NCBI GenBank assembly: GCA_035610365.1
Contig: CM069432.1
Location: forward strand, 260,521,177-260,585,176
Origin: Aquatica leii
Taxonomy: Eukaryota; Arthropoda; Insecta; Coleoptera; Lampyridae
Direction of reading: 5' to 3'
DNA length: 64,000 bases
Below, piece by piece: positions 47,454-58,425 of this stretch. A program made the position numbers and the translations under genes. The notes beneath the pieces were generated by a model that saw only the letters and a program-made list of their open reading frames with translations, was not told the DNA's origin and ran no database searches. The first letter of the stretch is position 1, and every line of letters starts with the position of its first letter.

Positions 47454-47639
47454 TAACGTATTTTAACGATTTTAAAATTTAATTCATTTACAAGATAATC
47501 GATTATTATAAATGTAACTAATTTTACTAAAACACAATGTGAAGTCACTTTTATTTATCTACACAACCGTGAAAACACGGAATAAGCACTTTTTGAGGAG
47601 GGGAAATCTTTTATAGGGGTGTGCGAGACTCTTACCACC

Positions 47640-48835
47640 ATATTGATAGTGCCTACTCGTTAAATCTCTTTCTTTTTGTGTCTTTCTGTCTGACTCCAAG
47701 ACCCGGTATCCACCTTCTGGTATATCATCGTTTACGTAATGCAGCTCCCCTCATTGTAAAATCGAAAATCGTTTTTACAGTTTGGTTAAAATTCTGAGTT
47801 ATCTGGTAGGTCAGCTCGCCGTGTTTCCTATGGCATCATTTCATTATCTCAGATATTAGTTTCCTGGTACAGGAATTCTTAGAATCACATATTTATTGCT
47901 ACTCTACCAATGTGTCTTTAATTTTTAATTTTGAAGCACTCTTATTTTGCCTTAGAGGGGGTAATCCAGCAATCGCCAATATTGAGTAAGTGCTCACCAT
48001 TCTATACCCTCTTGCTATCTTATTAGCCATAATTTTCTGAACGACTAGAAGTGTTTTCTTGGCAGTAGCCTCCTTTTATTTGATCTAATGCTACTACAAT
48101 TAGGTAAGATAGCCAGTAGATGATAGTCGTTTTCTCCGCTTTTGTGTATGCACACTATTTTAATTGTTTTTTAAACATAACTAGTATGGTACTAAAATGT
48201 TTGCTGGTTGTTTCTAATTTTCTTTTGCTCGTAATGGTCGCAATTTACGTTTTCGATTCTACTAGTTCTAGCTCTTTTTTGTTTAGGCATTCCTTTATTT
48301 TTGTATGTCTATCGTTAGTTTTTCTATAGACTTATCTTTGCGCACTACTTTTAAGTTGTCTGAAAAGGTAAAAGACTTACCCCAATAGGCGTCTTAATGC
48401 GTAGGATCTCGTCGTAAGCCACAGTCCAGAGTAGTGGTCCCAATATGGAGCCTTGTGGAACACTTCCACTGAATTCAGAATTTAAGTTATCTCTAGATGT
48501 TAACCTTTTCTTTCTCTTAAATATTTGTTAATTATTGCGATAAAATATTCATGCAGTTTGCTCACTTTTAAGGCTTTAATTATTTTCTTTTATGAACCGC
48601 TATCGAATGCATTGTTACGTCCAGTGTCGCTGTCAAACAAGATTATCTTCTTGTACACATGCCTTGTTTGGATTCTTGGCTAGTTTTATTATCTTTTGTA
48701 GTGCTTCTGTCGTATTATGTGTCTTTCTAAATTCATATTGATCGTCGGATAGGATAACGTACCTCTAGCCGTCTTGTTATAATATTTTCTAATAATTTGC
48801 CAATGAAGTCTGTTAAGCAGTGGTCTGTCTTCTTT
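47640..48835 (-). pseudogene. R1-like LINE reverse transcriptase
   Basis: The minus strand shows FIGKLLENIITRRLEV, then FRKTHNTTEALQKIIKLAKN (about 48740-48670), NAFDSGS near 48600, KALKVSKLHEYFIAIINKYL, and SGSVPQGSILGPLLWTVAYD (48465-48415), then FSDNLKVV (48375-48355), where FADD is expected. The C-terminal ARGYRMVSTYSILAIAGLPP block lies at about 48020-47960. This order is that of R1/TRAS-type LINEs. The second catalytic Asp of FADD is Asn, and stops and shifts are frequent. No target rDNA or 5' region is seen. It sits inside the LTR of the gypsy element. Confidence 0.78.
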
Positions 48836-48869
48836 TCTTTTAAATGCGAGAATGTTTCACTGCCATTTT

Positions 48870-49310
48870 CTTAAGACTTTTCTGTCCTAAAACAGGAAGT
48901 TGGACGCGACATCGATAAAAAGGGTCGTGACGATAACTGTAGCTTTCGCCATTTTGGCAATTTTTTTTGGGTATAGAAGTAGCAGTCAATGGGCTTTTCG
49001 TAGCCCGATGTTCTGCTTGGATCGTAACTGCAGACCAAAATTTGGACGTCTGTTACTCGGAAGACGACCTGTAACATATGTCGAATTGTTCTCCAATCTA
49101 GTTGATCTAAGCCGCAACTACGTTTGGGTACTGTCAATGTCTTAATGTTATGGAACTCCATTTTTCTCTTGAAATTCTATAATGCTCATCATAGATTCTT
49201 GTATAACGGCTTGGTACGTGAGTACTTCTTGGCAACCAGATAGAAAATCCAGCGTCATTATCCACACAAATTTTCCATCTTCTTTTAGATAACTTAAAAT
49301 TTGTGACGTG
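48870..49310 (-). pseudogene. macrodomain (second gypsy copy), N-terminal half missing
   Basis: The minus strand reads IFYLVAKKYSRTKPLYKNL, then NFKRKMEFHNIKTLTVPK, then CGLDQLDWRTIRHMLQVVFR and VQILVCSYDPSRTSG. This is the second half of an OARD1/TARG1-like macrodomain, including the Lys of the YLITKK segment and the Asp of CGLD that are catalytic in human TARG1. The first half (GDLF to FKKKFG) is gone: upstream sequence is RNase H instead. The tail ends next to the polypurine/LTR side, as in the first copy. Stops are few but frames change. Confidence 0.78.
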
Positions 49311-49830
49311 ACTAGGGCATGTTGTAGTAGATGGAAAGCGTTTTGTTAGTCTTCGCTCCATCTAAATTCTGTTTTTTCTACAGTCAATTTAGTTATAAGG
49401 TTTGGCAATATTGGCAAATCCGGGTGACATCGTCAGTACCGATTGTAAACGCTGTCTTTTCGCGATTTTTGGGTTTCAATTCCACTTGCCAGTGACCACT
49501 CTTCAAATTTATCGAGGAGAACCACTGCTATTTATCAATGTATCTAGGATGTTATCAATTTTAGATAAAAGGTAACCATCTATCTTGGTAACTTTATTAA
49601 GCTGTCTGTAATCTACGCAAAAACCTCGTTGGTCTATCATTCTACTTTTCCGGCACTACTGGAGATGCCCACGGTAATCAACCTTTTTTTCTATATCCGT
49701 TATAATTGAGATGAAGAACGGTTTCTTCTCGATTTGCTAAAGAAAGTCGGTATGAGTGTTGTCATATCGGCTGAGCGTCTCCACGTCAGTTCTTTCTTTG
49801 GAACTAGTTTCCAGCACATCTTTATATTGC
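49290..49830 (-). pseudogene. gypsy reverse transcriptase and RNase H scrap
   Basis: Minus-strand frames give PWASPVVPEK near 49680, RLQTA/YRQLN-like residues and KIDGYLLSKIDNILDTL (with shifts) near 49600-49540, then GHWQVELKPKNREKTAFTIG at about 49500-49440, all reverse transcriptase blocks 1-3 of Ty3/Gypsy elements. The YVDD catalytic segment is deleted. After this come QNAFHLLQHALVTSQILSYL and KEDGKF, the start of RNase H, ending abruptly in the macrodomain. Upstream pol sequence to 49830 is barely readable. Confidence 0.7.
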
Positions 49831-51055
49831 TGGGTCGTGGTTTTTCTCGTAACTTAAAATAGCAACGACTAACTTAATTGTTCCGGTGATTGAGTCGTAA
49901 GTTTCGTGGTGCTAAATTATAAAATAAATTTAAAAAGACGCCAAAATGATGAAAGACTAGGATGAAGACACCGTTTAAATCTACCCGAAGCTGTAATAGA
50001 ACAAATAACAAGACGGAAGTTGTAACACAGAGTATAGGTATCTATTTCATCACAGACGGCAGTTTACGTTTGAAGAAGATACATAAATGTATTTATATAA
50101 GTTTGATCAAACACTAGCACGTAGGTATCACAGACAATATATGCAATACGCGTTCGACTGGACAACACGTCGTAACAACAAAGTGACTTAGTCGGCCTAT
50201 GTTTACATTCCGAAGGGAAATGAATTTACATTTATAAATTAAAATACAAAGATACGAATCTCGAAGATTTAGAGAATCAAAGCGCACTGTATAATAATAT
50301 GTAACACAACACGATTGTATAATTATTTGTGCTAACAACCTACCATATACGTTCAGTCGTTCTGACAATCGACTGACCACCAAAATACCAAGAATTAAAA
50401 TAGAAAAGATGGTACTTACAATTTAGTTTTTCTCAAAAGTATGCGGCTAGCTAGTAGCACCTTCCCAGCATTTCCTAAAATTAATTGACATGTAACAAAG
50501 ACCTACATACGGTATTATCACATTTTATTCGTACGATTACTGAAAAACAAAAGAATGCGCCGAGTTCCCCTTAAATTAATTTCGTAATTTTGGCGTTTCC
50601 TCCAATATGGTATTAATTGCGTCCAACTCTTCGAAGGTCTAGATAGCGTTAGCTACAGTAACGTGACGTCATTCGAAATTTTCCTCTTTTACAACATTCG
50701 CTTATTATCTCCACAGACAAAGAACACTTGTGGAGGTATGGAAACCCGCTACAGACAATTACGGAAGAATTAAATTAAACCACAAATATAAGAAACAAGT
50801 GCTTACTCCGAATCAAGACTCAAATCTCAACAATATTCCATTCAATATTTGCTTGGATGCGTGTGAATAATTAACAAGGAAAGCCTTGTTGGGCGTGCAC
50901 CCCGCTGGATGATGTCCGCGTTATTCAAACCTTACCGGAAGAATAATTGTTTTTAAAAGTTGACATTTTATCCTTGCCCATGCGACGAAAAGTGAGCGTT
51001 TCGAGAATAAATCTACAAGGGACAAACACCATACTAAAATATTTTTAACATTACA
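49831..51055 (+). mobile_element. LTR, family B, copy 2, with downstream gag start
   Basis: The stretch aligns with 22211-23360 (AAAGACGCCAAAATGATGAA, GGACAACACGTCGTA, GGTACTTACAATT, CGTGACGTCAT, GCGAGCTTATT-like parts) and ends TTTTTAACATTACA. Its start is worn. Unlike the other copies it is followed on the plus strand by a Gag-like frame, so it marks the orientation of the family. It interrupts the second gypsy element. Confidence 0.7.
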
Positions 51056-51128
51056 GCTGAATTAACGCTCGCTTCTAATGTAGGTAAGCGTCTGTAATCT
51101 CTAGGGTGCTTTTATACATTTCACATAA

Positions 51129-51146
51129 CTGGCGCCCAATGTGAAA
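51129..51146 (+). other. primer-site-like motif, tRNA-Lys type
   Basis: TGGCGCCCAATGTGAAAC resembles the TGGCGCCCAACGTGGGGC primer site used with tRNA-Lys(1,2). It lies 73 bases past the inferred LTR end, which is too far for a standard site. Either the LTR end is misplaced in this copy or an insertion intervened. Confidence 0.45.
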
Positions 51147-51339
51147 CATTTCATTGATTGACATTTTTTTTGTTTTAACATAATTTCATTGGTTTTGGAC
51201 CTTATCCGTTCGATATCTGAAGTGAGTGGTCGGATTGTTTTGTTATGCACTCATCTAAGAACTGCTAGTAGTGGATTTTAGATAAAGGTAATTTTGTTTT
51301 GTTTGATTGTGTTTTTTTAAAAAATTTTTCCCGTTTCCT

Positions 51340-51590
51340 ATTAGTTATAAGTTAACGATTTGGAAGAAAGAAGTTAATCGCCTTTTGGCAAACGAGCTCC
51401 AATATGAGTTGGAAAGTCGAGGTTTTAAGACAGGATTGGTGGATACGATGCATCGGTTTCTTCGCAGTGTTTTTAATTTGGAAAAACCATCCAACAGATC
51501 GCAGAAAATTCAAAACAACTGGCGAATGCATTAGAGAGCCAGCCACATGTAGCTTTGTTGGAGTTTACGCATCTCACAATTTGAGATACT
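51340..51590 (+). pseudogene. LTR-retrotransposon Gag N-terminus
   Basis: The frame 51307-51534 contains WKKEVNRLLANELQYELESR then GFKTGLVDTMHRFLRSVFNL, a short helical module common at the start of Gag in insect LTR elements (LTxxELxxEL..RG...G.V..MR..LR..L.LE). It continues in another frame as QLANALESQPHVALLEF. It is cut off near 51627 where the older gypsy Gag resumes on the other strand. It belongs with the family B LTR just upstream. Confidence 0.55.
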
Positions 51591-51627
51591 GGCGTACATT
51601 GGCCTATCACGGTCTTCTTTTTCAGAC

Positions 51628-52000
51628 ATGAAATTAACAATTTGTAATTCTCTTAGATGTTCAAGCGCTTCTCCACGCAAGGCTACCATTAGGGACGTCG
51701 CTTTCTATTCTTTGTTCCAAACGTTAGCTATAGTGGAAGCTTTAAACTGTTTGTGGTAGGCTGACCATGAAACTTTTCAATCAAAATTTGGAGTTACGAT
51801 CTTCAACTTATGAAGGTTTTTTTTCCGATGTTTTATTAATAACTCGTTAAACAGCTTCATTCTTTTGCCTAATTTGTTTTTAAATGTATCGCACATTTCT
51901 TCTCTTAAATTTAAAGTACATGCTTGCGTTTCTTGTTGAACAGTCTTAATGTTTCTCAACACTGTACTTGCTCTTCGATAGTTTTTATTTGATTTTCAAT
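51628..52000 (-). pseudogene. Gag fragment of the second gypsy element
   Basis: Minus-strand LRNIKTVQQETQACTLNLRE and LHKLKIVTPNFD, followed with shifts by VSWSAYHKQFKASTI-like residues, match the Gag of the provirus at 11180-12407 (IKIVQEETQTDMLSLKEE, FKAVPPNFDGKVPWSTYHKQ). The nucleotide match extends from 51628 to about 51970. The homology ends at the junction with the family B element. Confidence 0.72.
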
Positions 52001-52322
52001 GGTGTTTTATATTTTTGCTCTGAAATTTCTAGAACTTTCACACCATTTTTTTTTTCGTTTTCTGAGAATTTTTATTCATATTATTTTAGACATAAAACTT
52101 TCACCATAAAACATTATTAAATTATTTTTTTTAATAATTTATTCATATTAGTTTTTGTTTACTGAATACAAACATAAATTTTAATTACGTACGAGTTTTT
52201 ATTATTAGTTATATGCACTGATAAAAAGGTTAAATGAATAAAGAAACTAATTGTTATGACTAAACAGTTGATAAGCAAACACGCGAAATGTTCGAGATCT
52301 CACGCCCATACCTGACACCAAT

Positions 52323-52604
52323 TGTAGCGATTTGAAATTTTTTAACACAGTACAACAAATACTAATAAAATGTATTTAATGAAAACAACTTACTTCTAGT
52401 TTATATATCATTGAAATTCTACAAATTTGTGATAAGAAAATTTACAGTCATTTTTATATATCTACTCTGGCACACGCGTGAAAACACCGATTACTGTCTG
52501 ACTGCCTGCGATTACTTTTTATATTTTAGTTTTATGTTCTACTAGAATGTTCCGTTTGTTTCTTCAATAGCTTTGAATATTATTTTAAGCTCGAGAATGT
52601 TTCA
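52323..52604 (-). repeat. family G LTR (5' LTR of the second element)
   Basis: It starts TGTAGCGATTTG and ends GAGAATGTTTCA on the plus strand, and contains CGGCACACGCG-like and TACTAGAATGTTCCGTTTGT words shared with 33373-33592. The adjoining CCTGACACCAAT to its left retains the CCA end of the tRNA-Leu-type primer site seen at 12631. Confidence 0.75.
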
Positions 52605-52614
52605 GTATGTTATA

Positions 52615-52975
52615 GAAGCATGGACGTTAACAAAATGAGTCGAAACTGTAGGTAATAGTATTTGAAAGATACTATGAAACCTATACGAACTAGTGATTGA
52701 AAATTATGCTTCATCAGATAATCCGCGAGATATAAGAGATATATAACGAACCGGATATAGTCCAAACCATAGATTTAGATGGACTGGACACATAATAAGA
52801 AGAGAAGACACAAACCTAGCAAAACATCTATTACTAACTAAATCTGAAAGAAGCAGGTGCAGGAAGACCCAAACTGAGATGGCTCGACATCTAGGAAAAA
52901 TTGAGAAATTAAAACCAATGGCAAAAGATACTCTAGCAGACCAAGACCTAACAAGAGTTTAAGTACCACTAATGA
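52615..52975 (+). pseudogene. LINE reverse-transcriptase C-terminal tail
   Basis: Plus-strand frames read EAWTLTK, ILRRIYGPIRTSD, then RFRWTGHIIRREDTNLAKHL and, after a shift, GRPKLRWLD. This is the very frequent C-terminal tail of RTE/Jockey-type LINE ORF2 proteins (RLxWxGHVxRM...GRPxxRWxD). Nothing of the catalytic core precedes it, as expected for a 5'-truncated copy. Confidence 0.7.
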
Positions 52976-53255
52976 TGACGATTATTCCGTTGGCTTCTGG
53001 ATGGTAGACAGTTCTTTTGGTATGATTCAAAGCACAGTGTAAGGTTGCCAAAAGGTTCATCGTAAAAATCGATTCCACTATAACAGCCAATTGAAGTTTT
53101 TGAGAAATTTGTTAACATAATACACAAACTTTTGTTTAGAAGCAGATAGTGTCTCGGCTCAAATGGCTTTAGTATATGCATGTGCAGATGGTATTAAACT
53201 AGGTCTGAAGAGATTCGTGAATGTATTAATTAAACTTTTATTTATGATGTCAATC
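52975..53255 (-). pseudogene. gypsy integrase scrap
   Basis: The minus strand reads ALNHTKRTVYHPEANGIIV, matching the conserved KxxxTxYHPQxNGxVER block just before the catalytic Glu of integrase. The preceding residues fit weakly. It abuts the LINE tail. Confidence 0.5.
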
Positions 53256-53259
53256 AATA

Positions 53260-54440
53260 TGACTAACAAAATTTGTTTAACTAATTTGGTGTAGTACGTC
53301 AAGAATTGTTAAATAGTTAGTTAAAGGAATCCTGACCCGAAATATACTAACTGCATGGGAAAGACTGGAATACTAATCAAATCAGTTATGAATAGGCGAA
53401 TACCTTAACATTTTTTTCCAATATCACATGTTCATAAGTAGGAACTACTACGGTATGAAATGGAACTGAAATCTTGTCACTCCGCTTTACTGTGCACCTA
53501 AAAAATAACATCGGATCTTTATATCCAGATTCTGAGTCGGAGTTATTTGGATCAGTTTGAACCTATGTATAAGTGTACTCTATAAAAACCGTTTTTTAAT
53601 TATTTTTTAATGGTAGCGGCTTTGGCTATCGGCAGGTAACTGATTTTGAGTGCAAGTTTTGACCAAAATTTTTTCCGATAACACCAAACACAAAAATCAA
53701 AGCTCGTACAAAAATTACCACTGTGGAATACGATTTTTGAACAACTGCTACACTAAAATTTGCACGAATAATCTAAAAAGCGACAATGCGACAAATATTT
53801 ATCAGGGTTATCTTAACAGCTTTTTTGAATTATCATTTACACAAAATGAAAATTTGTTAATTTCAAGTGGTTTATTTATCATTTGCTCGTTTAAATTTTT
53901 TCATCGTTGTGTTGTAAAATGTTCTATTTAATAATTATTTAACTACCATACGTTTGGTTAATTATACAGAAATACGTAATGAGGTAACGATACTTAATTT
54001 GCTGATAATTAAAAACGTTTTTGTTTTATCATGTCAGTTTTGGTATTTAACTAGATTAGTGGGTTAATAGGATGATTATAGCAATATTATTATTTATTAC
54101 ATGATACTATATCTTTTTGGCATCAGCCTATACTTGAAAAAAAGCAAATACGTAAAATGAACGCAAATCTTTTGTGTATCTTATCTTACTTTTACTTAAA
54201 CTTACGGTATTAAGTTTTTGTGATTATCTTTAGACTTTGATGTAACCAATCTTTTATGACAGTAGTACAAGAACCCAAAAGATTGAAATTTAGTAATCCA
54301 CGAAAATTGCAAGGTTTTGTAACGTGGCTGCTATAATAGAGGGGTTCCATTCTGCTGGAAGTGGTTTACGCGTCGCGTCGATTGCACTGTAGCTTGGTGG
54401 AAAATCATTTTTAACGAACAATAGATGTTCTAGAATTGAT
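53260..54440. other. no gene recognised
   Basis: A 93-codon plus-strand frame (53650-53931) is Asn/Ser/Phe-rich with no recognisable domain. The rest is AT-rich. Confidence 0.4.
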
Positions 54441-54446
54441 TCACTC

Positions 54447-55637
54447 TGTTACAAGCTATAGGTCTTATGAACCTTGCACGGCCAACTCATACTAGTCGGA
54501 GATAGGGGAGGTTCAAAAATAAAATTTCAAGGGCGCCAGATCTTTATAAGTAAAACTTCTGTTTCCATCAAGACAGAAGGTCCAAGCTTGTAACGAATTT
54601 ATGTTTCTTAACTCTTGTTACACTGGTTTTCGTGTAATCAAAATAGAAAAAGATAAATATGTATAACAACTTTAATTTAATAACGTAGATTATTAACAAC
54701 GAGCTCCAGAAATCTGGTAGTACATTATCAATCCATAAATGCCGGAAGTATCGGCAACACACAATACATAAGTTTACACGATAGCGAAGAAAAATTACAT
54801 GACAACTACCTATGGTTCACAGCATGCGATAACACAAAATAATTAATGAAAATACCTAAATGGTATTGAAACAATTATTGTAATTGCGTAAGTTGGAACA
54901 AACAAAATTCTGCGAGTGAATTTTCTAACAGCGACAAAGTAATCAAATAAAACTTACCCACAATTCAGTACTTGCTCCAAGAAAACGTTTTCGTCGTTGG
55001 GTCAGTCTGGAATAAATTTGAATAGCAAATCGTGTCAACACAATGACAAAAGCAAAAATCTACAAAATTGTTAATTCATACTAAAAGAAACTACACATAA
55101 AAACCCGATTATCGAATGCTGTTGCTCGCATTAAGTAAAAGTCGATTTTGCAGTTGCTTGACGCATAAGGAGTAGAATCTGGAAGCAAAGTTCTTGTCAA
55201 GAATTCGTTTTTAGTTTTAACGTAGGTCTTCCAGAATTATACTCGTTCCATGAAGGTATTTGTCAATATGAATCGATTAATCGATTGATAATACATTGAA
55301 ACATGCGGCCAAAACGTGGCTGGACGTGCTATCAAATTAAGAAGGAAATTACCAAAGAATTCTAAAAACTAATAGGAAAAGCTTACAATGTGATGATTAA
55401 ACTACTAGAAATGCGTTTTCAAATTATAATTTCATTTCCATTAACGCCGATGTTATAAGATTAAGAGCAATTAAGAGGTTATACCATCACAAGCACGAAT
55501 TCTAAGTGCTTGACGGTTTGACGTCTTGACAGGAAATAAAGTAAAACTAATCTCGCCAGAGGGCGTCGAAAACAGAAATCTAACTTGTAGGTAATGAATA
55601 TACAGGGTATTACATTATGAAATTTATGCACGTAACA
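54447..55637 (+). mobile_element. solo LTR, family A, copy 2
   Basis: It starts TGTTACAAGCTATAGG and ends GCACGTAACA. Flanks are ACTC (54443-54446) and ACTA (55638-55641), a target duplication with one difference. It shares CCTTGCACGGCCAACTCA, AGTCGGAGATAGGGGAGG and AGTATCGGCAACACACAA with the copy at 16438. A shorter version lacks some internal segments. Confidence 0.8.
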
Positions 55638-55639
55638 AC

Positions 55640-56400
55640 TATTTATTTTAGATTTTAGTGGATTTAATTTGATTCACACAATTAGAAACTTAATACATAT
55701 TTTATTATTGTTACGCTAATATTGTGATATAAAATATATGTGACACTTTCTAATATATTCTTTTGTTTTAGGTAAGTTCTTCCTTATTGATATATGGACG
55801 CCTTTCATAAGAGTAAGTTTATTTTACATTATATTTATTAGGTGCTCAATAATATATTGCACGACATAAGTTTTTGGCTGTATTTACTATATTATACAGG
55901 GTGACTAAGTACTAAGCCGTATTCCTTTGAGGACGTGACAGTACACCTCATTTGCTATTAATTAAGCCATAATATTATTCATTATGTTAAAGGTAAAGGT
56001 TTTTGAAATATTTAATGTCTTATTATTTTTTACAAAACCAGTCATGTCTAAAATAATTTAGAAGGAAGTCAATTTTTTTTGTCGTTAGTATATACCACAT
56101 GCAAAAAAATGTTATTAAAAAGGCTAAGGTTCAACCTGGATTTTTGTAATAGACTGCATTCAACTGTGCTTTTATATGGATTTATTTGCATCATTTTTTA
56201 AGGCATTAAGCGCCCCAATGAATTTAAAAACGTCTCTGCTTTATATCCTTTTGAGTAAGGTATACATTTTTCAGAAATATGTTTTAATGTCATAAATAAC
56301 AAAGAAATTTGTAGCTCAGATGTGTTGTTGTTAGTACCTAAATTGAATACATAAATAAAAAGCAATAGATTTGCTTATTAAATTTTATCGTTACAATTCC
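55640..56400. other. no gene recognised
   Basis: AT-rich. ACAGGGTGACTAAGTACTAA near 55896 resembles the ends of many small DNA transposons, but no inverted partner was found. Confidence 0.35.
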
Positions 56401-56676
56401 ATTTTTGAAATGACTGCCTCTACTTCTGATGCAAGCTTGGAGCTCGTTTTCTAACATCTGTTTTCGGAATTCTACTAGAAAAATTATTTCTCAAAATTAC
56501 TACAGCTTCTTGGATTCTGTTTATTAGTTCTTCTCACGTATTGACATCAATACTATTCACATTTTCTTTCATGTCCCCAAGATTTAGGGGCGTTAAGTCT
56601 GGGTTTCTGACAGGCCATTGTATCTGTCTTCCTGTTCGAATCCATTGGTTTGGGAACTTCTGATTCAACAACTCTT

Positions 56677-58425
56677 TCTTACGCTGGTTTTCATGCAACA
56701 AAAAAAATTAAGCGGCGGCTAACACAGTTGTTCAGGGTTCATGATGCTAGATTATAAATTAAATCTAAAAAGGCGCCAAAACGATGAAGGACTAAATTAG
56801 GGAGATATCGTTTAAGTCTACCTGCAGCTGGAAAAGAACAAATAACACGACAGAAGTGATCACATAATATATATCTATTTTTTAGGACGTAGTTGAAGAG
56901 TTATATAAACGTTGCAATAGTATATTACAGTACGAGTGAAGAAACTACGAGTTTCGCTCACGAATGTTAGTTTTGTGCACGAGGCGCTAGCCGAGTGTAC
57001 AAATATACATGAGTGAGCGAATTAGTTTCTTACGAGTGCTGTATAGGATTTTGTTCAATCCTGATCTTGAAATATTAAACATTATAATTTATAATACTAT
57101 CAAAATATTTAGTTATATGAAGTATAAATCAACAAAACACGCCGTTGCTATGGTTCATATAGTAACTTAAATGTTTTATCATAAAACATAACAATAAGTA
57201 AATAAATAATAATCAGTATTGTTTCAAAATATTGTTGGATATGTTTTGGTTTGGTAAATTTCAATATTTTTTGATAAATCTTATTCTTTCTATTTTATAA
57301 GGTTCTTTCAAATATCTGTTTATATAATAATATAAAATCACCGTAGTCAATTTGCGTTGTCAGTAATATTAAATTGAGTGGTGGGTGAAAAATCTTTACC
57401 CCACACTTTCACCCACCCGTTTCCATAGCAACATTTTGAGTGGACAAAACAAAGGGTTTCTAGTTGCGTATCTAAGGATGAAACACCGTGTTTCAAGAGC
57501 AGGATTGAACAAACAATATTACATGCGTTGATATCACAGACCAAGTATAAGTTACGCCCTTGACTGGGCAACACGTCGCACATCAAAGCGACCCAATTGG
57601 TCTAACTTTTACATTTAAAGAAGGAATGACTTTACTTTCTTAAGTTAAATTACAAGAATACGAAAATCAAAAGTCTATATCCGAAAATCGCACCAGATAA
57701 GCATGTGACATACAAAAAAATATTTTAACATTAATTGTGATTACAGCCTATGTATGTATGGCTATTCTAACAATCCACATGACCAACGAAGTACTCATAT
57801 AAATAGAAAATGCAATACTTACAGTTGTATATTATCCAGTAGGGGATTAGCTAATTCCGTAGCAGTATAACCTAAAACGTAATATGAAATCTGTCACAAA
57901 AATGTATATACGGCGTTATCACAAGTGAATCCTGTCTTTAATTCATACGAAAATTGAAATACACGAATGCGCCGAGCTTCCCTCTTATATATATTTTTTC
58001 CAATAATATTGTATTCAACCCCTTTGAGCTTCAGCGACGTGACTTCATGGAAATTTTCCAATTACAACAGGTGTTTTATCAGCTCCACAGATAAGGGACA
58101 AACGTAGAGGGGTGGAGATCCGCTAAAGAATCAATGTAAACCCTCAATACAAAAAAAGTTATATAATCACATACCCTAATTAAGCTTTCATTCGGACACA
58201 AAATACATTTGCATATTCACGTGGAATCGCGTGAAACAACGTAATGATGAAAGCCTGGTTGGGCGCAGACACCGCCAAACAAAGGTCCGTGTGTTGCACA
58301 AATCGTTACCGGAAGAAGAATGAATCGCGCTTTTACAAATTTGACAATCGATCACGAGAAGTGGGCGTGTCGAGGACAAATTTTATACTCGAAAAATTTT
58401 AACCTACCAACTTCTTAACATAAGA
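56677..58425 (+). mobile_element. solo LTR, family B, copy 3, with inner insertion
   Basis: It starts TCTTACGCTGG, a worn TGTTACACTGG, and ends CTTCTTAACATAAGA. TCTT lies on both sides (56673-56676 and 58426-58429). Compared with 22211-23360 it carries about 590 extra bases (56927-57515), a separate small insertion. Shared words include AAAAAGGCGCCAAAACGATG, GGGCAACACGTCG and CGTGACTTCATGG. Confidence 0.8.
56927..57515. mobile_element. small palindromic element inside the LTR
   Basis: The insert contains two inverted repeats. TACAGTACGAGTGAAGAAAC (from 56930) answers GTTTCTTACGAGTGCTGTA (to about 57045), forming a hairpin. TTGTTCAATCCTGATCTTGA (57053) answers TTTCAAGAGCAGGATTGAAC then AA (about 57492-57513). 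ATATTACA stands at both edges, a possible target duplication. No coding capacity is seen. It is a MITE-like or compound element. Confidence 0.55.

Larger units (their letters stand above)
47454..52604 (-). mobile_element. second family G gypsy element, nested and broken
   Basis: Read on the minus strand: a 5' LTR (52604-52323) with a worn tRNA-Leu-type primer site beside it (CTGACACCA kept), Gag (52000-51628), a foreign LTR element (51627-49831), reverse transcriptase (49830-49400), RNase H scrap joined to a macrodomain (49361-48870), the polypurine side, and an LTR split by an R1-like LINE (LTR pieces 48859-48841 and about 47600-47460). The parts lie in proviral order on one strand, which supports a single old element; this is inference. 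It is a different subfamily from 9585-13062, since the LTRs differ in length and sequence. Confidence 0.6.

Noticed and set aside
46073-47460. Tc1 insertion exactly at the TG start of the neighbouring family G LTR
   Set aside because: The right side (TG then TAACG) looks like an LTR start, but the left flank of the Tc1 element does not end in TG, so the coincidence is not supported.
53650-53931. 93-codon plus-strand frame
   Set aside because: Composition follows the AT-rich background and no domain is visible.
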